DNA from: Isoperla grammatica
Lineage: Eukaryota > Arthropoda > Insecta > Plecoptera > Perlodidae
Length of the DNA stretch: 64,000 bases
Reading direction: 5' to 3'
NCBI GenBank assembly: GCA_945910005.1
Contig: OX246743.1
Span: 6,727,084-6,791,083 of the forward strand
The notes under the pieces: model-generated
Databases searched by the model: none
What the model was told of the DNA's origin: nothing
What the model saw: the letters and a program-made list of their open reading frames with translations, nothing else
Program-made: the position numbers and the translations under genes
Part shown: in pieces, positions 22,964 through 34,106 of the stretch
How positions within the stretch are numbered: the stretch's first letter is position 1
Layout of the letters: each line of letters opens with the position of its first letter

Positions 22964-23505
22964 AATGAGACAGTGGACCACATTGTATCAGGTTGCCCAA
23001 TTTTGGCCAAACATGAGTATATAGAGCGACATAACCGGGTTTGTGCACGTCTGCACTGGGATATATGTCGTTTCTATAATATAGATGTTTGTACTAATTG
23101 GTACGAGCATCATCCAATAAGTACAATACATCAAGGCTCAATAACATTACTCTGGGATAGTCAAGTCTACACAGATCGATATATTCAGCATAATAAGCCA
23201 GACATAATTATTTAAGATCATGAGAATAGACAATGTATTATGGTGGATGTAGCGGTGCCCTCTGACAATAACATCACAACTAAGGAGGCGCAAAAGAAAA
23301 CCAAATACAAAGTCTTACAAATTGAAACCCAGAGAATGTGGGGGATGCGGACAAAGGTAATCCCGATCATAATTGGAGCGACAGGTGCCATCAGCAAAAC
23401 ATTTCAAAATTATTTAGAAGATATACCAGGACAACATAACACAAGGGAACTACAGAAGACAGCCATTCTGGGTACTGCTCGCATTTTGAGAAAGGTTCTA
23501 TAATA
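22964..23505 (+). pseudogene. 3' end of non-LTR retrotransposon pol, one in-frame stop
   Basis: One frame runs from AAT at 22964 to the stop at 23504, broken only by TAA at 23213-23215. It opens with a Cys/His region (HIVSGCPILAKHEYIERHN), like the zinc motif that follows reverse transcriptase in R2/R4-type LINEs. The PDIII...VDVAVPSDNNI pattern on either side of the stop resembles the PD-(D/E)XK-like endonuclease signature of those elements. A downstream K-rich helix and VIPIIIGATGAI follow. The reverse transcriptase domain is missing, so this is a 5'-truncated dead copy, the usual result of target-primed reverse transcription. Clade assignment is from memory of motifs and tentative. Confidence 0.75.
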
Positions 23506-23857
23506 TTTTGATATCAGTTTTTATATTGAAGTCTTTATGTTATGTTTATATAATTGTTTTATGTAGAATTTATGACATTGCGTGGTCCTGCGATGCGGTG
23601 CGGGTGTTTTGGGTTGGCCCGGGTTCGTACCGCGTCGCACCGCAGGGCCACGCGGTGTCATGAATTCAACTATATTTGATTTATGTGTAATATAATAATC
23701 TTTGTGATATGTAAAATCTTTTTAAAATGTAATTATCTTTGTAATGTGTAAAATCTTTGTAATGTCATATTTTGTAATGTGTGGTTGCAGCACCACGATC
23801 ACCTTTGGTGCTGTAGACTAATAATGTACCTGCCATCTGGTGATGTGATAAATAAAG
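23506..23857 (+). mobile_element. 3'UTR of the non-LTR retrotransposon fragment
   Basis: Sequence between the pol stop and the AAT tail. It ends GATGTGATAAATAAAG, then (ATA)n, a polyadenylation-like motif fused to a microsatellite tail as in many LINEs. It holds a strong inverted repeat: 23572-23605 pairs with 23628-23661 with few mismatches, GC-rich, around a GGCCCGGG-containing loop. Such a stem could be a transcript structure recognised by the element's own reverse transcriptase, or a tiny nested foldback insertion. Confidence 0.6.
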
Positions 23858-24211
<354 letters not shown>

Positions 24212-24233
24212 AAACTTTCGCGGCCCGGTAATA

Positions 24234-24517
24234 ATGAAGTAAAATTATAACTTGAACGGGATGTTTCGCCGCGTCGTGGGTGATAAGGTGGCTTACCTCG
24301 ACGTTTCGTCCCTTCTGTGAGGGACATCTTCAGGAGTGCCTAGCGCGTTCCCTAAGTCGACCACTCCGCCTAGGTTCTCGCCGGACACTGAGGGGGTGAC
24401 TGTCAGCTTGGGTACAGGTGGGTGTGGCGCTCACAGAAGGGACGAAACGTCGAGGTAAGCCACCTTATCACCCACGACGCGGCGAAACATCCCGTTCAAG
24501 TTATAATTTTATTTCAT
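24234..24517. mobile_element. foldback MITE with 88-bp near-perfect terminal inverted repeats
   Basis: The left arm 24234-24321 and right arm 24430-24517 are reverse complements with one mismatch seen. The arms include TTGAACGGGATGTTTCGCC, GGTGATAAGGTGGCTTACC and GACGTTTCGTCCC. The ~108-bp centre is unrelated sequence with no coding. The high arm identity suggests a young or gene-converted element. It lies in AAT repeat, which hides any target duplication. The minus strand of the left arm carries a hammerhead-like core (see findings). Confidence 0.9.
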
Positions 24518-24541
24518 CAATAATAATAATAATAATAATAA

Positions 24542-26229
24542 AATATTAAAACCCGGCACCTCCACCAAAGCTGTACAATAAATATAACATTATAACTAAG
24601 TAACCAATGCGGTTAGCAAGACTTCCGTATCACGTTATCGCTCGAGGGGGCTCAATGGTAAGCTGGTTCGTCATGTATTCTTAATCCGTGAACAAAATGT
24701 ACAGCTTTCTGACGGTTTTGTATATACGTGGGAAATAATGTGATTTGTAATTTATCTGGCATGTTTGAAGAAGGGTTAGTCTGTATTGGAAGAAAGTGGC
24801 CCTAGGAAATAACGTTTCTTATGAGGAAACTAACCTTTTAAGTGCGTACATTCACTGGAAGTTGATTTCAAACTGTGTATTATTATAACTTTGTATTTAT
24901 ATTTCGTTTAAGTGACTGCGCAAATTCACTTGTTGTACAATCTTCAACACTTTTTGAATAGTTGGATATTGAAGAGTTTTACATTAATTGAAAACGGAAA
25001 CAATTTTCGTGACATTTTAAAAACTAAGAACTTAGTTTTGAGCATTTAACTTTTGATCAATTATAAACCATTGTATTTTCGCCATCTTTGAACTTCCGGC
25101 AGCAATTGCAACCGTACTTTAATAAATAGCCTTCTCAAATATAATTCGTAATTTCAATAATTTTGCCGGGATACACTGAGGCACAGCTTTCTTGAACGTC
25201 GGTTCTATCGCGGATTGACCCGTAAAAAAGGCTGTCTGTGCATTGAGAAAGTAGTATGGTCGTAATGGCGGACGCCCAAGATGTCAGCGCTCACAAAACA
25301 GCGGTTAAAATTGCCTATTTCCTGATTTGTGTGGAGAATCTGTACTCATTATCAAATGTGATATTATTTTTATAGTAAGTGGATAGTTAATCTGTACCCG
25401 TTCAAAAATGTGTTGGTTAATATTAATTTCATACAAATAAGTAACGTGTTATTCTTTCTGTCATGCTTCCTCAAAAAACTAAGCTTGTTCGTGTTTTTAA
25501 TAAATCTAAGATTCGAGTTTTGTTCGACACAATGACAACGCATGTTCTTCGCTGAGCTGTCGGCTTAACTCGCGCCGTCAAGAAGGCTGTGGAAATGAAT
25601 ATCGCTCCGAGCGATTCTGTTGATTTAACAGGCGGTGTTTTTGTTCGGATCTCGCCTCGAGGCCTAGGGTGAAATCAAAGGCGTAAAAAACTCCGTCTAA
25701 AGTAAACCCAGGCTTTGCCTGTGATGTAAAAGCGCGTAATGGGCTGGAGTAGACACAAGGATAACACTACCAGGGGGAGCAACTTGGGAACAAAAAGATT
25801 GCACTAGGGGACAAAAAGAGAAGAGTTTATTTTGCCTTCAAATCTTCAATGATTATTTTAAAATTACTCGTAAGCTAACATTTAAAACATTTAAGATTTA
25901 AACCTTGTGTCACTAGTTGTATATAATAGAGTCTGGAGGGTAATTTCAAGCATCCGTAGTGTCTTTGTTACATACAGTGGGTGTGTGTACCATCAAAACT
26001 TGTGGTGAACGAATAAATATGATTATAATCTGTAATCAACTACAATGATAGTGCATTACAATCACATACCTGATAAGTGATAATACATTGACTATGAAAT
26101 ATTGCATCCAGATGCAATAAAAATTGCACGTGTTAAGAGCGGTTTAAAATATGTATGCATGGTACTGGCGTTTAAATAAACGAAGCCATGATAGCAAACA
26201 AGCACATAATAATGCTGAAGTGTCCTCCA
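24542..26229. other. unassigned sequence
   Basis: No domain-bearing frame. A 36-codon frame starts at 25266 (ATGGCGGACGCC, good context) but ends without splice or domain support. The stretch 25540-25700 is GC-richer, without a clear exon. Confidence 0.35.
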
Positions 26230-26290
26230 CTGACAATCGGTTCTGGTCACTGAGTGGGTATAGAATAAATATAAAAGAATTTATTTGTTG
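26230..26290 (+). mobile_element. dispersed SINE-like repeat, family A, fragment (plus)
   Basis: GGTCACTGAGTGGGTA, then AATAAATATAAAAGAATTTA, matches the 3' half of the family A consensus, with a degraded 5' part. Confidence 0.5.
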
Positions 26291-26349
26291 CATTAATGTT
26301 AGAATGTAACAACCACTGGCGTTCATGTGTTCTTGTCAACCAATTTGAA

Positions 26350-27410
26350 GGAGTATTCACGTATTGCGCATGGCGGTCATACTGGAGGCCACAATGTCAT
26401 GTGATTGGTAGTTCGTTGTTACAATGTTTCAGGTAGCGTTTGGTGCAAATTCAACTTTTCTCTAACTTTGGTTTGTTAATATTAGTTGAAATCAACCTAC
26501 TCTTTTGTCTGATTAATCTTTAAATCACTTACAATGCATACAATAATCATTTTCGTAAACTTTGTCGGGGGATGTACGTATTCAAACCCTCATATTTCCC
26601 ATCCCCGCAAAACATATTCATCTTCTACTGACAGCTAAAATGTCAACATGCATGCAATGACGTCATTTCCGGTATCGCACGGTAGCCATACTGAGGTACT
26701 CTGTAAACATTGTTTACGTTCTTCCGACATTGCATTGTTGCAATATTGCAGATGTCCTTTGACTGACACATCAACTGTTTCCAAACAAAGGTTCCGTATT
26801 ATGACTGAAACAAAACAAAATTAGAACGCGTAAACTCTGTTTGAAGACAATCATTTGTATGTGTTATCATTTTCTTGAACTTATACCTGCACACATCAAT
26901 CTATATGGCTTGAAACTGTGATATTTCCTGGATAACCTATGTGTCTTCTATTGACAGAACAAATGTAAACAAGCAATGTGTACCTCATAATGGCCGCCAC
27001 GTGACGTCTATTAAAAGCTATCTATATGGCACGTCTAGCAACACCAAAAGACAACAATGAAACAAATTGATTGAATCAATGGACAAACAACAAGCTGGCA
27101 AAAAATAATTTCGTCTGATTTTGGAAAACAAAATAAAAAACAAACAAATACACATACAAAACTTTCACTTAGTCGTTGTCTATCATTAAAAGTGTTAAAT
27201 AGCGATCAGTTACTATTGCTACACTTGTTTATCATTTCTATGGTTGCAATTTTATTATTTTGACAGCTGATGGTTTGTCCATCAGTTCAATACATTTGTT
27301 CCATTGTTGTATTTCAGTGTTGCTAGTGCCCTATTCCCAAAGATGTTGAAACTTGAAGCAGTACTACAGGTGTCCATCAATATGGCCGCGTGACGTCACG
27401 TGAATACTCC
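26350..27410. mobile_element. ~1-kb element with 13-bp terminal inverted repeats and internal sub-repeats
   Basis: The left end GGAGTATTCACGT is the reverse complement of the right end. No flanking target duplication is clear. Inside, related modules carrying GCCGCCACGTGACGTC-like or GCCATACTG-like sequence recur about every 300-390 bp (near 26370, 26670, 26990 and 27385). No transposase frame, so a non-autonomous DNA element or a derived palindrome-rich repeat. A diverged copy of one end is at 35273-35325. Confidence 0.55.
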
Positions 27411-28062
27411 CTATATAAATAATCTCCAGCCAATAAAATGTCTAGTAGCCGCGTCATATCGCCTTGCTCGGCTCTCAACCGCGATCAGGTAGGACCATCA
27501 CCCACGCTCTCATCGACCACTTTCAGAACGCGCTTTTCATAATCCCTAAATTCATTTACGAACGAAGCATCCCGAACAAACGTTAACAAACAACCATTGA
27601 CGTTAAATCCTTATTACACGAATAAAAACCCATTGTTTAATTTAATTAATTCGTTATCGAGTTCGCGTTCTACGAGTTTTAATCATCCCGCTGCGATTGC
27701 GATGGTGGCTAAGTGTGTTACGCACCGTTAAGCGCATGGCTTACGGGGGCGACGCACCGTTAAGCATGGCTTACTGGGCCGGGCATGCGTGCATGGTGGA
27801 CTAATTGAAAACTTATCTCCTTTACAACGATTTGAAATCATTCGCAGTCCAACGTTTATTGGGTCGAGATTTGTGCTACGATTTCGGTTGAAGAACAATT
27901 TATTTAAAATTATAAGCAATAGGCTACAACAACTTGCATACATTGTGTATAAATTCTTGAGTTGTCAATTCTCAACATGCCAGCATAAAAATAATACAAA
28001 CAAAATACTGATTTGACAGTGAGTAAAACATATACATACAATCAGAAAAAAACGTTTAAAAG
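27411..28062. other. unassigned sequence with promoter-like start
   Basis: TATATAAAT at 27413 is followed about 70 bp later by GATCAG then GTAGGA, a moderate donor, which could mark a small first exon; no coding supports it. A short direct repeat (ACGCACCGTTAAGC, twice) lies at 27720-27765. Frames at 27728-28016 have no recognised domain. Confidence 0.3.
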
Positions 28063-28130
28063 ATAATAATAACAACCTTTATTCGGTCTCTGCAGCCAAA
28101 GCTGTTGCCGTAAGATACAGAATAACCTAC
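28063..28130 (-). mobile_element. 3' end of a LINE-like retroposon (minus)
   Basis: On the minus strand: AGCTTTGGCTGCAGAGACCG, AATAAAGGTTG, then (TTA)n. An AATAAA motif beside a short TTA tail resembles the 3' end at 23765-23860. No coding sequence can be attached. Confidence 0.45.
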
Positions 28131-28440
28131 ACTAACTTATACATCAAAACGAAAATCGAAACAAATTACAATTTATATAGAAACTTAACAAAATTACGAA
28201 TATAAATGGTGCCTAAATATAAAAATGGACCACCGTAATACGGCCAGAACAATTTCATCGGTGAGACTTGATGGTAGTTGGAACAACTTCCGAAACTGAC
28301 ACTCTTCTGAAGAAAATAAGACAATTCTAAAATAAATTAGTCGAAACAATTGGTGCCGTTACTTTCTTGAAATGAAATGGGCTGTTGTAGAATAGTACAA
28401 AAGAACAAAATTAAATGTTTGTACCTTTTTATAAGTTCAC
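28131..28440. other. unassigned sequence
   Basis: Possibly the body of the retroposon whose 3' end is at 28063, but nothing is recognisable. Confidence 0.3.
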
Positions 28441-29335
28441 CACGGGAGGGTGATGGATGGATAAACGAACGCTTCTCTGTGCTGTGGGTCAGACCGGTGA
28501 GTCTGTACTGAGCGCTGAGCACGACCAGGGTGTTAGGGTCGCCGCGGGAGAGTGATGAGTGGATAAACGAACGCTACTCTGCTGTGCTGTGGGTCAGACC
28601 GGTGAGTCTGTACTGAGCGCTGAGCACGACCAGGGTGGTAGGGTCGCCGCGGGAGAGTGATGGGTGGATAAACGAACGCTACTCTGTGCTGTGGGTCAGA
28701 CCGGTGAGTCTGTACTGAGCGCTGAGCACGACCAGGGTGTTAGGGTCGCCGCGGGAGAGTGATGAGTGGATAAACGAACGCTACTCTGCTGTGCTGTGGG
28801 TCAGACCGGTGAGTCTGTACTGAGCGCTGAGCACGACCAGGGTGGTAGGGTCGCCGCGGGAGAGTGATGGGTGGATAAACGAACGCTACTCTGTGCTGTG
28901 GGTCAGACCGGTGAGTCTGTACTGAGCGCTGAGCACGACCAGGGTGGTAGGGTCGCCGCGGGAGAGTGATGGGTGGATAAACGAACGCTACTCTGTGCTG
29001 TGGGTCAGACCGGTGAGTCTGTACTGAGCGCTGAGCACGACCATGGGTGGTAGAGTCGCCGCGGGAGAGTGATGAGTGGATAAACGAACGCTACTCTGTG
29101 CTGTGGGTCAGACCAGTGAATCTGTACTGAGCGCTGAGCACGACCAGGGTGGTAGGGTCGCCGCGGGAGAGTGATGGGTGAGGGTGGATAAACGAACGCT
29201 GCTCTGCTGGGCTGTGGGTCAGACCGGTGAATCTGTACTGAGCGCTGAGCACGATCAGGGTGGTAGGGTCGCCGCAGGAGAGTGATGGGTGGATAAACGA
29301 ACGCTACTGTGCTGTGCTGTGGGTTGGACCGGTGA
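28441..29335. repeat. ~103-bp tandem repeat array, about 9 copies
   Basis: GGATAAACGAACGCTACTC recurs every 102-106 bp, with GGTCAGACCGGTGAGTCTG, TACTGAGCGCTGAGCACGAC and GTCGCCGCGGGAGAGTGATG. Length differences come mainly from CTGTG/CTGCTGTG variation. Two adjacent units repeat in alternating order (28540-28860), so a dimer was duplicated. Minus-strand frames are artefacts. Confidence 0.95.
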
Positions 29336-29340
29336 GACTG

Positions 29341-29835
29341 CACTCTCACTTCTCATTTTATCTATCACATCTCATCTCACTCTCACTCTCACGTCTCATC
29401 TCATCTCACTCTCGTATATCTCATCATATCTCACTCTAACAAATCATCAAATCCCACTCTTACACATTTCATATCATCTCACTCTCACATCTCATATCAC
29501 TCTCATATATCTCATCTCACTCTCACAGATTTTATCTCATCTCACTCTCACATCTCATCTCACTTTCATATATCTCATCTCATCTCACTCTCACACATCT
29601 CATCTCATCTCACTCACACACATTTCATATCATCTCACTCTCACATATCTCATCTCATCTCACTCTCACACATTTCATATCATCTGAATCTCACATATCT
29701 CATCTCACTCTCACATATCTCATCTCATCTCACTCTCATACATATCATCTCATCTCACTCTCACACACTTCATATCATCTAACTCTCACATATTTCATCT
29801 CACTCTCATGTACTCATCTCACTCGTCTCACTCAT
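29341..29835. repeat. degenerate TCTCA-rich low-complexity tract
   Basis: Irregular mix of TCATCTCACTCTCACA-type words, almost purely pyrimidine plus A on the plus strand. The 132-codon frame inside (29289-29687) is compositional. Confidence 0.9.
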
Positions 29836-29887
29836 AACTCCCAGTAATCACTTCATAATGCATCATATAGTTTTGCCCACGGTCGAT

Positions 29888-29950
29888 TAGGCTGGTCTTG
29901 TAAACTACGGTCCCTGCGTTCTAGGTTCGAACCCTGTCAATTGTTCAAGG
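29888..29950 (+). mobile_element. weak tRNA-like segment, possible SINE head
   Basis: A consensus-like B box GGTTCGAACCC sits about 40 bp after a TTAGGCTGGTC A-box-like segment. The T-arm pairs four bases; no acceptor stem is seen. Probably a decayed tRNA-derived SINE. Confidence 0.35.
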
Positions 29951-31135
29951 ATGATCTGAGACGTTCTACAGCGTCGCAGTCACCCAGTCGTCGTCTCGAG
30001 TAGCATCGGTGCCAAAACCTGAGACTAATGTCTTTAACTCAGTCCATAATTACAACGTTACAGTTAATAAACAAAATCAATTAATTTTTAAAACAAAAAT
30101 TGTTCCTGAGAGTTGAAAACATTTTCACGGTATTTTTAATTAGAGCACATTTATTGGTATTAGATAAAACTCATCCATATTGGACCAAAGAGTGAAAGCA
30201 ACTTCACTAAATGAGCTACCACCCTTCATGTCGGGCTTATTTTCACTCCACGTGCTTTTAATGAAGCGGAATACCTTCCCTAATATGAGACCGATTTGAC
30301 GTAATACGCCATATTGAACATTCTTTGCGTATTGGCAGGTTTTAAAACATTCTTTGGAAGCTGCACATACTCCAAGCTGTTGTAATAGTTCTCGTTTATA
30401 AGCATACCAGAGAACTTTGGGTAATAAGCATCAGAAATACTGAGAATGTAAGGTAGAATATGTTAAAATTCCATATTCTGAAACTATATTTTAAACTTTG
30501 TTAACTTTATGTATGAAGTTCTCTTGGATATCATCTAGGTGTGCGTCAAGGAACTAGTTACACTAGTAGAAACTTTACAAGTGTAATTTGAGGAGGTGGG
30601 GGAAAATTATTTTTAATTTTCAATTTTGATATTTATCTTCTTTATATTTGTAAACGTCTACAAAGTTCCATGTCAATTTATCAATTAAATACCATAATTA
30701 GATGTAATTTTGTAGCAAGCATGAAGCAGATTTATTTCAAAATATGCGAAAGCAAAGATTTTCTGTCGTTATTTCAATAATGTTATTCACAGCGCATTAG
30801 TCTCAAATACACATTTTCGTCGGGTTGTGGGCGAGAACACAACAGTAGAATGAACCGATTCGCTCCTTCAGAATCACCAACCAATATTCCGCCTCGTAGT
30901 ATCTCGAAATATCATTTAACTCACATTTGAAAATAATTTAAAATCCCCCAACCCTATTTCCGTCGCCAGTGATATCTTCTCTGCTCGCTGCAACTAATGC
31001 CATTTCAATGTACTTGATTTCTTGCTTCGAAGGCGCCATATTTCACATTTCCACTCCGTCGTTGCGCGCGGTAACTTCTTCCATCCATTCCGTATTCACG
31101 GCGCGAACCGTGGACGTTAAAACCGCGGGCGTGGC
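29951..31135. other. unassigned AT-rich sequence
   Basis: No gene or repeat recognised. The plus frame 30969-31199 runs into the poly-G tract and is not supported. Confidence 0.4.
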
Positions 31136-31157
31136 GGGGGGGGGGGGGGGGGGGGGG
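31136..31157 (+). repeat. poly-G run of 22
   Basis: Uninterrupted G homopolymer, capable of G-quadruplex formation. Confidence 0.95.
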
Positions 31158-31900
31158 CTAAGAATTGAGGGACGAGCTGCTAGGAATTGTGAAATGTAGT
31201 CTGCATCTATTTTCCTGTTTCATCCCCTGGGCAATAAGTAGACGTCACGAGATCTCGGTTTATCTCTTCGAAGCGTCTGAGCGTCGGACGAGACCGTTGA
31301 AACGTCGGCATGGCTGCCAAGCTGCATAGATTATTTAGAACATGGAGTTTGTGATTGAGGAAGTTGGAGGGTCTGAACAACAGACAAGCTTTCGAGTAAC
31401 AACGAAAGATGTCTGACTTGTGACCCAACTAAACAGAGTTGACAAACTCGAATCAAAGAAAGTTCGGTCGACCCACTTGAAGATTGACGTTATATGTTCA
31501 ATTATCTAAATATTTAAAACTCAATGAATCTAGTCAGTACGCTATATCGACTCATTGGCGGCTGTGTTGATATATGAGATAACTAACTATAGTGTATGTG
31601 ACGTCATGTCCATGTCTAGTCGGTCATATCTCAATTAGCAGTGTGCGCCCGTCCTAACTACCCCGTCGTGTTGATATCCCCCCCCCTCCCCTCCTCCTAT
31701 AACTCACCATTAGCCTTGACTGATCACCTGTATGACCCTCAACGCCCTTCTTCGGCGTGTTGTACTTGCAGCTATAATATCAACCTGGTGATATTACTTA
31801 GATATATAATTATATGAATCTTGTTGATGCGTGTCTATAAAATATGTGAGGTAGTACTGGAATAACAAGGGAACCGAATAAGTTAATTTTAACCTCTTGA
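31158..31900. other. unassigned sequence
   Basis: No coding or repeat signal recognised apart from a C-rich patch at 31677-31695. Confidence 0.4.
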
Positions 31901-31972
31901 TGCCGGTCGCGGTGGCTCACACGATATCCTCTATCGTCCTAAGCGGATGTGGGTTCGAATCCCGCATAGGCA
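31901..31972 (+). mobile_element. class II tRNA-like segment, probable SINE head or tRNA pseudogene
   Basis: TGCCGGT pairs with ATAGGCA as an acceptor stem with one mismatch. A three-pair D-arm GTG/CAC, an anticodon-like arm CGAT/ATCG, a variable-arm-like TCC/GGA stem and a T-arm GTGGG/CCCGC around TTCGAAT follow. A long variable arm is the hallmark of tRNA-Leu/Ser, but the loop would read CCT, which fits neither. The start GCCGGTCGCGGTGGCTCA looks like Alu by coincidence. Retroposed tRNA-like DNA is the likeliest reading. Confidence 0.5.
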
Positions 31973-32139
31973 TCATGGTATGGGGATTTTGTGTTGTCTT
32001 TCATCTTCATCCATCATCAGTCAACGTCTTTAATAGGGGCGCTCTCCGATGCCCCACCTACCTGCTCTACCTGTTTTCTAAAGCCCATGCTACACCACGC
32101 AATTTAATCGCACGTCCACTGCGCGGTAAGCGGTAGGGA

Positions 32140-32232
32140 TAGAGGTAAGGTTAGGTTAGGTAAGGTTAGGTTAGGGTAGTATTATTAGGTTAGGGTAGTA
32201 TTATACTATATTGTAGGGTAGTATTATATTCG
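32140..32232 (+). repeat. short interstitial TTAGG-like tract and AGGGTAGTATT repeats
   Basis: AAGGTTAGGTTAGG and TAAGGTTAGGTTAGGG at 32145-32176, followed by three GGGTAGTATTAT units. TTAGG is the ancestral arthropod telomere repeat, but only four or five imperfect units are here, too few to call telomeric. Confidence 0.6.
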
Positions 32233-32327
32233 GGGTGTGCGTGTGCTTATTTTACGTGGTGTAGCATCGGCTTCTTGAAACTAACCTTGAATAGCATGAT
32301 TGTAATAATAGAGACGTAAAGACACAA

Positions 32328-32480
<153 letters not shown>

Positions 32481-33160
32481 ATGACTCAGCAGTACCAAAA
32501 CGTGATAATTTATGGGTTTCTGTTCGTGACAACTTTAAAAAACGAAATTGTGGGAAGAAAACACAGCTAGATAATTTTATCAAACAGACAACTAAAACGA
32601 ATTTATGCAAACTTCCTTACGTTTAGACTTAATGCGTTACTACGATATTAAAGGTAATGACTGTTTCATATATTTATTACGTTGTCTGTAGACACAGATA
32701 ATATCTGTCTTGTGTATCCGCACACAATTTCGATTTTAACGTTGTTCTAAAGATACGGACAGAAATCACAATCTGGTTCTGCTGACTGCTCTCTTCATTA
32801 AAACGCAGTAATAATACAAGTGGTGATTCTGTTGTCAACAGGCACAACGCACAAGCGTCGTCCAGTGCGCATAATACTAGCGGAAATTACTAAACTTCAC
32901 AAAACTCAGAAACGAACAGAAATTAAATTAAATTGCAACACAATTTGATCAAGAATTTAATTTCAAATTGTGTATAACTGCTGATAGTTACATTACCATA
33001 GTTAATGGCATTGCACGCGGGTGTTCAATTGAACGCTTCTCAAATCATTTTAATTAAAACCTGCTGATGATCATGTGACAAGTGACAAGCTCTGTTAGAA
33101 AGAATCCTATGACCACTCGGCTGACAGCGGCGGTGTAAATGCAATTATAACGGGACATTT
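32481..33160. other. unassigned AT-rich sequence
   Basis: No recognisable feature. Confidence 0.4.
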
Positions 33161-33303
33161 GCGCAGCTGTGTGGGCTGTGCGTCTTGACCGTGCTATGGT
33201 TGAACCAAGCTAACCTTTCTCATCCTCCGTGACATATGCGCAGCTGTGTGGTTTGTGCGTTCAGGCCGTGCTATGGTTGTACCAAGCTAACCTTTCTCAT
33301 CCT
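33161..33303. repeat. two-copy ~77-bp direct repeat
   Basis: GCGCAGCTGTGTGG...GTGCTATGGTTG, then ACCAAGCTAACCTTTCTCAT, occurs at 33161 and again at 33238, slightly diverged. Confidence 0.85.
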
Positions 33304-33474
33304 GTCGATAAAGCAGAGTCAAATTGTTACAACTCAATCTACTTCGCTAGTTCCTAACATCTACATGAACGGTTCAACTTGCTATTAACCTTCTTGAATT
33401 CAATACTGAATTCCAGCTTCTTGAACGGACATTATGCCCGGTTCCCATGTCTCTTGCAGCGCGGCACACTGATA

Positions 33475-34022
33475 CGTGGTGACCAATCAGAACTTGGGCT
33501 CAACTCTTGCACTGCCTTCCAGCACCGCGACGGATACGCTGTGATTGGTCGTGGTGACCAATCAGAACCTTGGCTCAACTCTTGCACTGCCTTCCAGCAC
33601 CGCGACGGATACGCTGTGATTGGTCACCGCGCGGCTAAGCTGATACGTGGTGACCAATCAGAACTTTGGCTCAACTCTTGCACTGCCTTCCAGCACCGCG
33701 ACGGATACGCTGTGATTGGTCACCGCGCGGCTAAGCTGATACGTGGTGACCAATCAGAACTTTGGCTCAACTCTTGCACTGCCTTCCAGCACCACGACGG
33801 AAAACGCTGTGATTGGTCACCGCGCGGCTAAGCTGATGCGCGCTGACCAATCAGAACCTTGGCTCAACTCTTGCACTGCCTTCCAGCACCACGACGGAAA
33901 ACGCTGTGATTGGTCACCGCGCGGCTAAGCTGATGCGCGCTGACCAATCAGAACCTTGGCTCAACTCTTGCACTGCCTTCCAGCACCGCGACGGAAAACG
34001 CTGTGATTGGTCACCGCGCATC
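33475..34022. repeat. 96-97-bp tandem repeat with divergent CCAAT boxes, about 6 copies
   Basis: GACCAATCAG recurs at 33481, 33556, 33652, 33748, 33845 and 33942; the first spacing is only 75 because that unit lacks CACCGCGCGGCTAAGCTGATA. In each full unit GTGACCAATCA and its exact reverse complement TGATTGGTCAC bracket the sequence, giving two facing CCAAT motifs. The frame at 33379-33831 is repeat translation. Confidence 0.95.
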
Positions 34023-34106
34023 AGCTGGCCGCGCGGCAAGAGACATAGGAACCGGCCGGGCATTATACTCCCTTTAGGACCTGCTGAAAATAAAACTTGT
34101 TGCGTT

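Noticed and set aside
25266..25376. 36-codon frame beginning MADAQDVSAHK
   Set aside because: Good start context, but short, with no splice partner or domain. Not enough to call a gene.
31901..31925. Apparent Alu/7SL start (GCGGTGGCTCA)
   Set aside because: Similarity stops after about 20 bases and is followed by a tRNA-like T-arm, not Alu sequence. Contamination is not supported.
32140..32232. Telomere
   Set aside because: Only a few imperfect TTAGG-like units, surrounded by ordinary sequence on both sides.
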